IMG/VR virus record: IMGVR_UViG_3300035698_004366
Location: 1-21,114 of that record
Strand: one strand, 5' to 3'
Length of the DNA: 21,114 bases
DNA from: a virus
The notes beneath the pieces are model-generated. The model was not told the DNA's origin. It ran no database searches and saw only the letters and a program-made list of their open reading frames with translations. The position numbers were made by a program, and so were the translations under genes. Every line of letters begins with the position of its first letter. Within the stretch, counting starts at the first letter, position 1. Positions 15,555-21,114 of the stretch are shown here, piece by piece.

Positions 15555-16604
15555 CTATATACGGCTCATTCGGCTCTCGAATTCTTCCACAAACTGATCG
15601 ATATACTCTGGCTTCAGAAGATTGATGTTTCTTCTCGCCTCATTTTGCGTGCGCTCATATGTCGCATTCGTCACAGGCCCCTTAATTCCTGGATTAGCCC
15701 ATGCTGAACTAACCGTACTTTGAATTTCTGTGGTACCGATGTCATAGTCTTTACCAACCGCAGTAATGGTATTCGAATAACCTCTACTGACCACATTTCC
15801 ATCACTGTTCTCATAGTGGTGTGTGGATTCATATGAGAGATTTCCATCTAACATAAGCATCGTAGCGTTACTTCCAATTTGGTTAATTGGATTTGACTTA
15901 TTGAATCGTGGGCCACTCGTAATAGATACTGTAAGTTGTTGATTTTCAGCACTCCATGCTATCACGTTCCCCGTAGATTGTGAGCCTATTTGATGTACAT
16001 AGACGGGGGAAGTGGTATTAACAGTGAATCCACCTTGAGCATAGTATGAGAGTTCTGAGGTAGCATTGACCACATAGGTCTCTGTTCCTCGAACCTGAGT
16101 CTGAGTGATCTTGTTGGTTACATCAAATGCCCCCGAATTCCGTCTACAATAGAGTCTTGTATTAGCAGCCTCATAGAATAGAACATCTGCATTCGCCCCT
16201 GAGGTTGTTTGGATTATTACATTTGATCCATCAAATGTTCCATCAATGGTGGAATTCTCTAGATCAATTATGAAGACATCCTTCTCGCCTCTGACGGTAT
16301 ATCCAGGATACTTCTTCTGAATGAGCCTATCAAGGTCATCTGAGGCCAAGGCCCAGTCAAAGAATGGATTCACGATATCATTCATGATGAGAATCACCCA
16401 GTGAAGAGTTGCGTCACCATACAGTTTGTGTGCGATATCCTCTGGACGCTCACCTTCCTTCACCTCATAAGTGTAGAAGACTCCACCACTATTCAAGAGA
16501 CCTCTCTTCAGTTGAAGTCGATGAAGAATATCTCGAACAAGAGTCTCTCTCTTCGTGTTGTCGAGATTGTAGTAAATCTGAGGAAAACTTGAAAAGTAAG
16601 GCAT
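15555..16604 (-). CDS. gp53: Baseplate wedge protein gp53 with large C-terminal extension or insertion
   Basis: This 349-aa protein starts with the gp53 signature MPYFSSFPQIYYNLDN and a LysM-like domain, VFYTYEVKEGERPEDIAHKLYGDATLHWVILIMNDIVNPFFDW (42-84), then DLDRLIQKKYPGY (90-102). In T4 gp53 (196 aa) this domain clamps gp6 and gp25 at the centre of the wedge. Between about 115 and 300 is an added beta-rich region. It contains two copies of a small module, TTSGANADVLFYEAANTRLYCRRNSGAF (133-160) and QSTGNVIAWSAENQQLTVSITSGPRF (209-234). The C-terminal YERTQNEARRNINLLKPEYIDQFVEEFESRM returns to the T4-type ending. AAGGA is 9 nt before the ATG, inside the end of the gp48-like gene (gap 3 nt). 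Confidence 0.88.
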   Translation of the reverse strand: MPYFSSFPQIYYNLDNTKRETLVRDILHRLQLKRGLLNSGGVFYTYEVKEGERPEDIAHKLYGDATLHWVILIMNDIVNPFFDWALASDDLDRLIQKKYPGYTVRGEKDVFIIDLENSTIDGTFDGSNVIIQTTSGANADVLFYEAANTRLYCRRNSGAFDVTNKITQTQVRGTETYVVNATSELSYYAQGGFTVNTTSPVYVHQIGSQSTGNVIAWSAENQQLTVSITSGPRFNKSNPINQIGSNATMLMLDGNLSYESTHHYENSDGNVVSRGYSNTITAVGKDYDIGTTEIQSTVSSAWANPGIKGPVTNATYERTQNEARRNINLLKPEYIDQFVEEFESRMSRI

Positions 16605-16607
16605 CTG

Positions 16608-17579
16608 TTAATATCCTTCGTTGATTCGCGCTTTGGTGAGAATTTCAAGTTCGTTGAATCCGAGAGTTAATTCCAATTCGACGGGAGCACCATTTTTGAA
16701 TGCAGCCCACACAGCCGCGCCAGTATAATTGGTCTCGATACTCGTGAGAGCGCAGGTCGATATCTTGTTCAAGTAGACATTGGGGCCATTCTTGTGGTAA
16801 TACTGAATGTCAAATTCAGCTGGATATATGAAAAATCTTGAGTTAGGCCCGCCCTTCATCTCTGGATGTGCGTAGAACTTGAGCGTCTTGATAATGTTGT
16901 CTATCACATGAGATTCTTGCTCAGTTGTTGGGGCAAACTTGAATGCAAAGGAGAATGCTCGGAAGTTCATGCCCTTGAAGTACTGCTCCATATGCGGATT
17001 GGTTGCCATTCGCTGATTACCGAGTAACTGAGATTTGAGTTGATCTGCGTCGATTCCAGTCACTGCGGAAGCTGCTCTAGCACCCACAGTAGAGGCTACT
17101 TCACTCTTTATGGTACCAAAGTCGCCTAGAGAAGATAACTTAGACAGAATGTCCTCTTGATTCTCATACTCGAAGCCATATGAGGCTCCAATCGAGGCTG
17201 GCATATGAAGGGCTATAGCTGACTTGATACGGCGAGTTGCTCTTGTCTTGATCTCGGAACTTTCGGGAAGAACTGAGTTGATAATCTTGGTTGCTGATTC
17301 AGGTATCGCGGTAGAAGAGTTTCTCGATCTATTTGAATTCGGATCCTTGGCCCCAGCAGTGCCAGTTAATATCGGATCATCTCCACCACTTTGAGTGGTA
17401 TTAAGAAAGTTGCTTTTGTATTTCTCACCCCTATATGCCACCTCATTGATATAGAAGACGATAAAGTCTTCTAACCCATCTGACCCCAAAGTCTGGGGAT
17501 ACATCAGATTCTGGTAGTCATAGTTGTTTGCTTCAAGGGCAGCGAAAGGGCCTCGATTGCTTGTATTCCTATGTGACAT
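16608..17579 (-). CDS. gp48: Baseplate tail-tube cap, gp48-like
   Basis: The 323-aa protein is first in the leftward operon. N-terminal SDGLEDFIVFYINEVAYRGEKYKSNFLN is followed by a low-complexity Ser/Asn/Ala-rich stretch (about 60-110), as in T4 gp48. The C-terminal half carries FSFAFKFAPTTEQESHVIDNIIKTLKFYAHPEMKG, RFFIYPAEFDIQYYHKNG, LNKISTCALTSIETNYTG, and a terminal PVELELTLGFNELEILTKARINEGY. That last segment resembles the T4 gp48 ending (FTLEITMREIITLNRASLYAGTF). gp48 sits on top of the hub and, with gp54, starts the tail tube. AGGGG lies 5 nt before the ATG. A 30-40 nt leader would follow if transcription starts at the CTAAATA element at 17616-17626. It could be called a gp54/gp48 superfamily protein; gp48 fits best by its ending. 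Confidence 0.8.
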   Translation of the reverse strand: MSHRNTSNRGPFAALEANNYDYQNLMYPQTLGSDGLEDFIVFYINEVAYRGEKYKSNFLNTTQSGGDDPILTGTAGAKDPNSNRSRNSSTAIPESATKIINSVLPESSEIKTRATRRIKSAIALHMPASIGASYGFEYENQEDILSKLSSLGDFGTIKSEVASTVGARAASAVTGIDADQLKSQLLGNQRMATNPHMEQYFKGMNFRAFSFAFKFAPTTEQESHVIDNIIKTLKFYAHPEMKGGPNSRFFIYPAEFDIQYYHKNGPNVYLNKISTCALTSIETNYTGAAVWAAFKNGAPVELELTLGFNELEILTKARINEGY

Positions 17580-17586
17580 AAATACC
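17577..17586 (+). promoter_or_regulatory. ATAAATA late-promoter-like element facing gp4
   Basis: The plus strand reads CATAAATACC at the very start of the gp48-like gene, seven of eight bases of the T4 late consensus TATAAATA. It points to gp4, whose ATG is about 70 nt downstream, a normal leader distance. It overlaps the gp48 start codon on the other strand. This is an alternative to the CTAAATA copy at 17635-17645 as the start for the rightward operon. Activity is inferred only. Confidence 0.4.
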
Positions 17587-17615
17587 CCTGTGATATCTAC
17601 AGATGCCTTGCCTTC

Positions 17616-17645
17616 CTATTTAGTCATTCTCCTTTGACTAAATAG
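17616..17645. promoter_or_regulatory. Perfect inverted repeat carrying back-to-back CTAAATA elements between divergent operons
   Basis: CTATTTAGTCA (17616-17626) and its exact reverse complement TGACTAAATAG (17635-17645) flank an 8-nt spacer. Each arm reads CTAAATAG outward, one toward gp48 (minus) and one toward gp4 (plus). This lies in the only divergent intergenic region of the window (17580-17652). The CTAAATA core resembles the T4 late -10 TATAAATA read by the gp55 sigma factor. The left copy leaves a 30-40 nt leader for gp48; the right copy ends only 7 nt before the gp4 ATG. An operator for a dimeric regulator is the other reading. It is unlikely to be a terminator because no gene converges on it. 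Confidence 0.5.
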
Positions 17646-17652
17646 AACTACT

Positions 17653-18087
17653 ATGAGCTATAAAGGCAAGTTCAGTCCCAAACACCCAGAAAAGTATAGC
17701 GGAGACGCTGCAAAGATCGTCTTTCGCTCTCTCATGGAATTGAGGGCGATGAAGTATTTCGATGAGAATTCCAACATTCTCGCATGGAACTCAGAAGAGG
17801 TCATAGTTCCCTATCGATCCAAAGTGGATGGGCGGATGCACAGATATTTTCCCGATTTCGTGATAGCATTCAAGGATGAAACAACGGGTAGTGTTCGAAC
17901 AATTATGATAGAGGTAAAGCCCAAAGCACAGACTCTTCCACCAAAACAAAAAAAGAGGAATACATCTAAGTATATTTATGAGGTGAAACGTTGGGGTGTA
18001 AATACCTCTAAGTGGGAGGCTGCTGAAACCTTCTGTGAGAGTAGAGGGTGGGAATTCCTCTTTCTAACCGAGCAACAACTGAGTTAA
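17653..18087 (+). CDS. gp4: Head completion protein gp4 (gp50/gp4 family, TnsA-like nuclease fold)
   Basis: This 144-aa protein matches T4 gp4 (150 aa), which acts on the DNA-filled head before tail joining. Family signature: YKGKFSPKHPEKYSGDAAKIVFRSLMELRAMKYFDEN (3-39), ILAWNSEEVIVPY (42-54), HRYFPDFVIAF (63-73), IMIEVKPKAQTLPP (84-97), KWEAAETFCESRGWEFLFLTE (about 120-141). Glu29, Asp68 and Glu87-x-Lys89 form the E...D...ExK set expected of a TnsA/restriction-type nuclease fold, so catalytic residues appear intact. It opens the rightward operon, 7 nt after the TGACTAAATAG arm. No clear Shine-Dalgarno precedes the ATG. The gap to the next gene is 3 nt. Confidence 0.93.
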   Translation: MSYKGKFSPKHPEKYSGDAAKIVFRSLMELRAMKYFDENSNILAWNSEEVIVPYRSKVDGRMHRYFPDFVIAFKDETTGSVRTIMIEVKPKAQTLPPKQKKRNTSKYIYEVKRWGVNTSKWEAAETFCESRGWEFLFLTEQQLS

Positions 18088-18090
18088 TAT

Positions 18091-18687
18091 ATGCCACAAA
18101 CCCTATTAGATCAATTAGAGCAGGAGTTTTACGCCAACGGCTTTGAGAAGGGTAGCCGAGCCGCTATTCTATGGTTCAAGGATAGAGTTTCTGAACTCAA
18201 AAGAGTTTCCAGACCACAACTCATGTCAGATGGAAAAAATCTCAAGATCAGAACATTCCTTGGGGGAATGTATTTCTTCTTCTATGATCCTAAGCATAAG
18301 AAGACTCTCCCCTACTATGATAGATTTCCTCTTGTCATCCCCTTTTCACACGAGAAAGGAGCATTTAGAGGAATCAACCTCCACTACCTTGATCCTCGAA
18401 GTAGGGCACTTTTGCTCAATAACCTGATGAAAATTACTACCAACAAGAATTGGGATAATAAGACCAGAATGCAAATGTCATGGCAGATGCTCAAAGCATC
18501 GAGTAAGTTTCATCTCGTGAAACCTGCCGTGAAAATGTACTTGAGAGATCATCTCAGGAGCAAGTTACTAACCATTAGATCATATCAGTGGCCTATCGCC
18601 ACGTTCCTTCCAGTCGCGAAATTCATTAAGGCATCTCAGCAAAAAGTCTGGAAAGATTCCCAAAGAATCTCAAGAGGAAACCTATAA
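18091..18687 (+). CDS. Conserved phage protein of unknown function (198 aa)
   Basis: A soluble, basic protein. The strongest signature is IRTFLGGMYFFFYDPKHKKTLPYYDRFPLVIPF (53-85) followed by GAFRGINLHYLDPRSRALLLNNLM (90-113), then a helical C-terminal part with VKMYLRDHLRSKLLTIRSYQWPIATFLPVAKFIK (147-180). I recall this YDPKxKKxLPYYDxFPLV...GxNLHYL pattern from other T4-like and marine phage genomes, where it has no settled role. It sits between gp4 and the tube-fold gene with 3-nt gaps on both sides, so it is a late gene and may take part in head or neck completion or DNA-end handling (T4 keeps gp2 next to gp4). I see no resemblance that would prove it is gp2. Lys/Arg density (over 15%) would suit DNA binding. 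Confidence 0.88.
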   Translation: MPQTLLDQLEQEFYANGFEKGSRAAILWFKDRVSELKRVSRPQLMSDGKNLKIRTFLGGMYFFFYDPKHKKTLPYYDRFPLVIPFSHEKGAFRGINLHYLDPRSRALLLNNLMKITTNKNWDNKTRMQMSWQMLKASSKFHLVKPAVKMYLRDHLRSKLLTIRSYQWPIATFLPVAKFIKASQQKVWKDSQRISRGNL

Positions 18688-18690
18688 CAC

Positions 18691-19371
18691 ATGGCATCTT
18701 TCGAAGAGGCAACTACGAGTAAGTTCATGTCTATCCTGAATAGAGAAGGTGGCGTTCTCCGAAACAATCGCTTCGGGGTGATGATCTCTCCACCCCCATC
18801 TTCTGTAATGAGAAGGGAGATGAAGAAAATGTCTGCGGATGGGCTTGATCTATCCATCTTTGGTATCATGGAACATCTATTCTTCGTATGTTCCAAAGCC
18901 AACATTCCTGGAAGAGAATTTCTTACGAGTGATATTATAGAAGGTGGCATTTCTCGAAAATCTCCCTATGGTAGCGGATACGGAGATGTTACCATGACAT
19001 TTCTCTGTACCGCGAGAAACTTCGTAGAACGGAGATTCTTCGAGACCTGGACAAATGCAATTGCCCACCCACTAACTAAGGGATTCAACTACAGAAATGA
19101 ATATGCCTCGACGATTGACATTCATGTTATGGATAGCCTAAATAAGGTCATATATGGAGTTCAACTGCAACAGGCATGGCCCTTGTCCTATACAGATGTT
19201 GAAGTCGATACTACTTCTCAGAATACGATTCACGAATTTGGAGTGAACTTCACCTATGAAAAGATCAAGAACTTAGACTATAAGGATAGCCAAACACAAG
19301 AGAATATTGAGGAGGAAGTGACGACAAAACTTAATCGATACTTAGGCCCCAACCCGAATATCCAACTTTAA
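18691..19371 (+). CDS. Tail-tube-fold protein (gp54-like tube initiator or gp19-like tube)
   Basis: The 226-aa protein has the pattern of T4 tube-fold subunits: FFVCSKANIPGREF (64-77), GYGDVTMTFLCTARNFVERRFFETW (96-120), YASTIDIHVMDSLNKVIYGVQLQQAWPLSYTDVEVDT (138-174), IHEFGVNFTYEKI (180-192). gp19 (163 aa) builds the tube and gp54 (320 aa) is its baseplate-bound relative that starts it. This chain is between them in length. The N-terminal 60 residues (a helix plus PPPSSVMRREMKKMS) are extra relative to gp19. Its neighbours are baseplate and hub-assembly genes, not gp18, and gp48 is its divergent partner, so gp54 is the better guess. A gp18/gp19 pair elsewhere in the genome would support this. 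The start is set by the upstream stop 3 nt away. Confidence 0.82.
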   Translation: MASFEEATTSKFMSILNREGGVLRNNRFGVMISPPPSSVMRREMKKMSADGLDLSIFGIMEHLFFVCSKANIPGREFLTSDIIEGGISRKSPYGSGYGDVTMTFLCTARNFVERRFFETWTNAIAHPLTKGFNYRNEYASTIDIHVMDSLNKVIYGVQLQQAWPLSYTDVEVDTTSQNTIHEFGVNFTYEKIKNLDYKDSQTQENIEEEVTTKLNRYLGPNPNIQL

Positions 19372-19394
19372 TGTACAAGAAAGGTTATTAGAAT

Positions 19395-20135
19395 ATGCCC
19401 AAACTACCAGTAATTGAAACGCCAATCTACGAAACGACCCTTGCATCCACCAACATGCGAGTGGAATACAGGCCATTTCTCGTTAGAGAAGAAAAGATTC
19501 TTCTCATGGCTATTGAGAGTGACGATCAGACAGAAATCTCCAAAGCAATTGAACAAATTGTTAGTAACTGTCTCATAACCGAGAATATCAATGTAGGTAC
19601 TCTTGCATTCTTCGATGTTGAACACCTCTTTCTCCAAATGCGAATTAAATCTGTTGGAGAAATGGTTGAATTAAAATTCAGAATGCAAAAATGTCCTGAA
19701 AATGATTACAAGCCTTGTAAGAATACTATTCTGAAAAGAGTGGACTTAAGTAAGGTTAAAGTAAAAACAATCGATGGCCACTCTAACAAGATTAAGATTA
19801 CTGATTCAATTGGAGTTGTGATGACATACCCATCACTATCGATATTCAATAGTCTGTCCTCAGATTCTGATACAGATTCAATTGACTATAAACTCAAATT
19901 GGTTGCTGCATGTATTGAATCAATTTGGAGTGGTGATATAGTAACTGAAACAAAAACTTGTACTAAGGATGAAGTAAACGAGTTCGTAATGTCACTAAGC
20001 CAGAGCCAGTTCAAAAAAATCGATAAGTTCTTCGAAACAATGCCGAAGGTTACTCATACAGTCAACCTAGAATGTAAGAAATGTAAACTGAAGGAGAAGA
20101 TCGAAATTGAGGGCTTAGAGAATTTTTTCGCATAG
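19395..20135 (+). CDS. gp26: Baseplate hub assembly protein gp26 (T4_baseplate family)
   Basis: A 246-aa protein of the T4 gp26 family (T4 gp26 is 208 aa), needed for hub assembly. The N-terminus LPVIETPIYETTLASTNMRVEYRPFLVREEKILLMA (4-39) is the family hallmark, followed by LAFFDVEHLFLQMRIKSVGE (70-89). Two cysteine pairs, Cys100/Cys108 and Cys227/Cys230 (ECKKCK), could form a zinc site; the second lies in the C-terminal VNLECKKCKLKEKIEIEGLENFF, a standard ending of the family. AAAGG lies about 11 nt before the ATG in a 23-nt gap. The last codons before the stop form a slippery sequence that may send some ribosomes into the gp51-like frame (separate entries). The base composition is more AT-rich than that of the tube gene before it. 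Confidence 0.9.
   Translation: MPKLPVIETPIYETTLASTNMRVEYRPFLVREEKILLMAIESDDQTEISKAIEQIVSNCLITENINVGTLAFFDVEHLFLQMRIKSVGEMVELKFRMQKCPENDYKPCKNTILKRVDLSKVKVKTIDGHSNKIKITDSIGVVMTYPSLSIFNSLSSDSDTDSIDYKLKLVAACIESIWSGDIVTETKTCTKDEVNEFVMSLSQSQFKKIDKFFETMPKVTHTVNLECKKCKLKEKIEIEGLENFFA
20123..20129 (+). other. Programmed -1 frameshift slippery heptamer at the gp26 end
   Basis: T TTT TTC in the gp26 reading frame (AAT TTT TTC GCA TAG) fits the X XXY YYZ rule exactly, with X=Y=T. It lies one codon before the stop. Slipping back one base gives TTT TTT CGC ATA GGG and continues in a frame open for 65 codons to the TGA at 20318-20320. I see no strong hairpin within 10 nt downstream. Small perfect stems at 20203-20215 and 20221-20233 are too far away to be classic stimulators. 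Confidence 0.7.
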
Positions 20136-20320
20136 GGCTTGGTGGCAATAGTTTGCTCAACTATTTCACGACGAACTTCAACTTAATGTATCACCAAAAT
20201 TGGTCACTCAGTGACATAGAGGGAATGCTTCCCTGGGAAAGAGAAATGTACGGAGAAATGTTAGTGAAACAGATCAAGGAAGAAAACGAAAAGGCTAAGG
20301 AAGAAAGGTCTAAACACTGA
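20123..20320 (+). CDS. gp51: gp51-like hub assembly frame, probably a -1 frameshift extension of gp26
   Basis: After the slippery site the -1 frame encodes FFRIGLGGNSLLNYFTTNF, then NLMYQHQNWSLSDIEGML, PWEREMYGEMLVKQIKEE and a charged tail ending ERSKH. The pattern, aromatic 'Y..Q.WS...IE.M.PWERE.Y' followed by a Lys/Glu helix, is like the small gp51 annotated next to gp26 in cyanophage genomes (from memory). It also resembles the T half of lambda-type G/GT tail chaperones. The only ATG in the frame is at 20186, which would give just 44 residues and drop the conserved-looking GLGGNSLLNYF part. There is no Shine-Dalgarno before that ATG, so a gp26-gp51 fusion is more likely than independent initiation. 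A 21-nt gap follows before the next gene. Confidence 0.65.
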   Translation, partial: FFRIGLGGNSLLNYFTTNFNLMYHQNWSLSDIEGMLPWEREMYGEMLVKQIKEENEKAKEERSKH

Positions 20321-20341
20321 TGATCTAAAGGATTGTGAATA

Positions 20342-21114
20342 ATGCCACCTGATAACAACAAGAGTGATCTCGCCCAAATCAACGCTGAGTTGAAGAAAAA
20401 TAATGAACGCTTTAGCAATCTCGTCAAGAACGAGACTGCTATGGCTTCTCTTGTGTTACAAAATAAACAAATCGCAGAGAACATCGGGGAAGTAGGAGAG
20501 TCTCTTAAGGGGAGTGTTGCTAAGGACGTAACTAAGAAACTTGAGGGGTTAGTAGAGTCTCAAAAAGAGAATAATGTCATAACCTCCAGATGGAATAGAG
20601 ACCTCACCAGAATTAAAGAACTAGAACTTGCAGCAATGTCTGACCTTGTGGATGATGAGGGTGAGCGCGAGGAAGTTCTCAAACTAATCAAATCAGTCAA
20701 AGAGAATACACAACGAAATACAGTAGGGACTAAAAACCTACTTAGTGGTATTGGTGGTGCTATCAAGTCTCAAGTAGACTTGACTGCTATCGCAGCAGGG
20801 TTTGCGACTAAGAGTCCTCTTATGGCTCTCGGTATGAAAATTGGCTTGGAATTCTTCAAGAAAAGAAGCGAGGACAAGAAGAGAGCCAAAGATGAAATGG
20901 CAGAAAGAATTCTCCTACGCAATAAAGAATTGATAATGCAAGAAGAGGCAATTAAGGATAGAGAAGAACAAAATTTCTCTGTGCCTGAAGTCAATCTTCC
21001 ATCTATAGAGATTCCAGATGTTGTTTTAGAGACACCTGAAGTCAATCTTCCATCTATAGAGATTCCAGATGTTGTTGTAGAGACACCTGAAGTCAATCTT
21101 CCATCTATAGAGAT
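20342..21114 (+). CDS. Candidate tape-measure protein, N-terminal part (runs off right edge)
   Basis: The frame is open from the ATG at 20342 to the edge (257 codons), with AAGGA about 9 nt before the start and an in-frame TGA 6 nt upstream. Residues 1-125 are charged heptad-like helix with coiled-coil potential (AQINAELKKNNERF, KDVTKKLEGLVESQKE). Residues 131-172 contain a hydrophobic Gly/Ala segment (NLLSGIGGA..., LTAIAAGFATKSPLMALGMKIGLEFF), then a very charged helix (173-211). From residue 215 comes a 17-residue Pro-containing repeat (PEVNLPSIEIPDVV plus L/V, E, T). The gene lies directly after the gp26/gp51 frameshift pair, the usual slot for the tail-length ruler, and the coiled-coil-plus-hydrophobic pattern fits. 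The proline repeat is unusual for a ruler. No sequence identity to T4 gp29 is claimed. Confidence 0.7.
   Translation, partial: MPPDNNKSDLAQINAELKKNNERFSNLVKNETAMASLVLQNKQIAENIGEVGESLKGSVAKDVTKKLEGLVESQKENNVITSRWNRDLTRIKELELAAMSDLVDDEGEREEVLKLIKSVKENTQRNTVGTKNLLSGIGGAIKSQVDLTAIAAGFATKSPLMALGMKIGLEFFKKRSEDKKRAKDEMAERILLRNKELIMQEEAIKDREEQNFSVPEVNLPSIEIPDVVLETPEVNLPSIEIPDVVVETPEVNLPSIE
20984..21114 (+). repeat. 51-bp tandem repeat (17-codon unit), continuing beyond the window
   Basis: Unit 1 is 20984-21034, unit 2 is 21035-21085, and unit 3 starts at 21086 and is cut by the edge after 29 bases. Units 1 and 2 differ by one base (GTTGTTTTAGAG against GTTGTTGTAGAG, Leu to Val). The third agrees with both as far as seen. 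The unit encodes PEVNLPSIEIPDVV(L/V)ET. Such identity at silent positions points to recent duplication or ongoing homogenisation. The repeat is in frame within the candidate tape-measure gene. Confidence 0.97.

Noticed and set aside
17587-17652. Inverted repeat as a transcription terminator
   Set aside because: Genes diverge from this spot, so nothing needs terminating there, and the arms are AT-rich with no T-tract after the stem.
20203-20239. Small perfect hairpins (GTCAC-TCA-GTGAC; GGGAA-TGC-TTCCC) considered as a frameshift stimulator or terminator
   Set aside because: They lie 73 or more nt after the slippery heptamer, far beyond the usual 5-10 nt, have 5-bp stems, no following T-run, and sit within coding sequence.
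20191-21096. Three minus-strand frames opposite the gp51-like and candidate tape-measure genes, one with a repeated amino-acid pattern
   Set aside because: They are antisense to frames with good start signals. The repeated pattern is only the complement of the 51-bp tandem repeat.

Overview
The window is a slice of a T4-like contractile-tailed phage (myovirus) genome. It is almost wall-to-wall coding, contains only tail, baseplate and head-completion genes, and shows no host genes, tRNAs, CRISPR or insertion sequences. The protein styles (a DUF4815-type large structural protein, gp5 without its lysozyme domain, a thermonuclease-like gene between gp25 and gp6, gp26 next to a small gp51-like frame) resemble marine T4-like phages such as cyanophages or pelagiphages. 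The host cannot be read from the sequence. LAYOUT. From a divergent promoter region at about 17580-17652, one long operon runs leftwards on the minus strand: gp48-like tube cap, gp53 wedge, gp27-like hub, an unrecognised 487-aa protein, gp5-like spike, PAAR tip, gp25, a secreted-type thermonuclease-like protein, gp6, a short gp7-like protein, gp8, a 99-aa unknown, and a very large DUF4815-type protein that runs off the left edge. A second operon runs rightwards on the plus strand: gp4 head-completion protein, a conserved 198-aa unknown, a tail-tube-fold protein (gp54/gp19 type), gp26 hub protein, a gp51-like overlapping -1 frame, and a partial protein in the usual tape-measure position that ends in 51-bp tandem repeats at the right edge. 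Gene gaps are short (overlaps of 1 nt up to 29 nt), so both operons are probably transcribed as units late in infection. HOW THE GENES FIT TOGETHER. gp5 trimer, PAAR tip and gp27-like protein make the central hub and spike. gp53, gp25, gp6, gp7-like and gp8 make the wedges. gp48 and the tube-fold protein start and cap the tube, gp26 and the gp51-like frame are assembly factors, and gp4 finishes the filled head. MOST INTERESTING POINTS. (1) A perfect -1 slippery heptamer sits two codons before the gp26 stop and would fuse gp26 to the gp51-like frame just upstream of the presumed tape-measure gene, copying the lambda G/GT layout. (2) A 487-aa cargo-like gene sits inside the hub operon, and its first ten residues look like the T4 capsid-targeting leader of internal proteins; a 99-aa gene has a looser version. 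(3) A nuclease with an intact catalytic triad and a signal peptide lies between gp25 and gp6. (4) A perfect 11-bp inverted repeat of a late-promoter-like motif lies between the operons, and its core recurs just before gp25. (5) A small beta module recurs across gp53, the gp7-like protein and the DUF4815 protein. All assignments come from reading the sequence and remembered family features; no database search was run.
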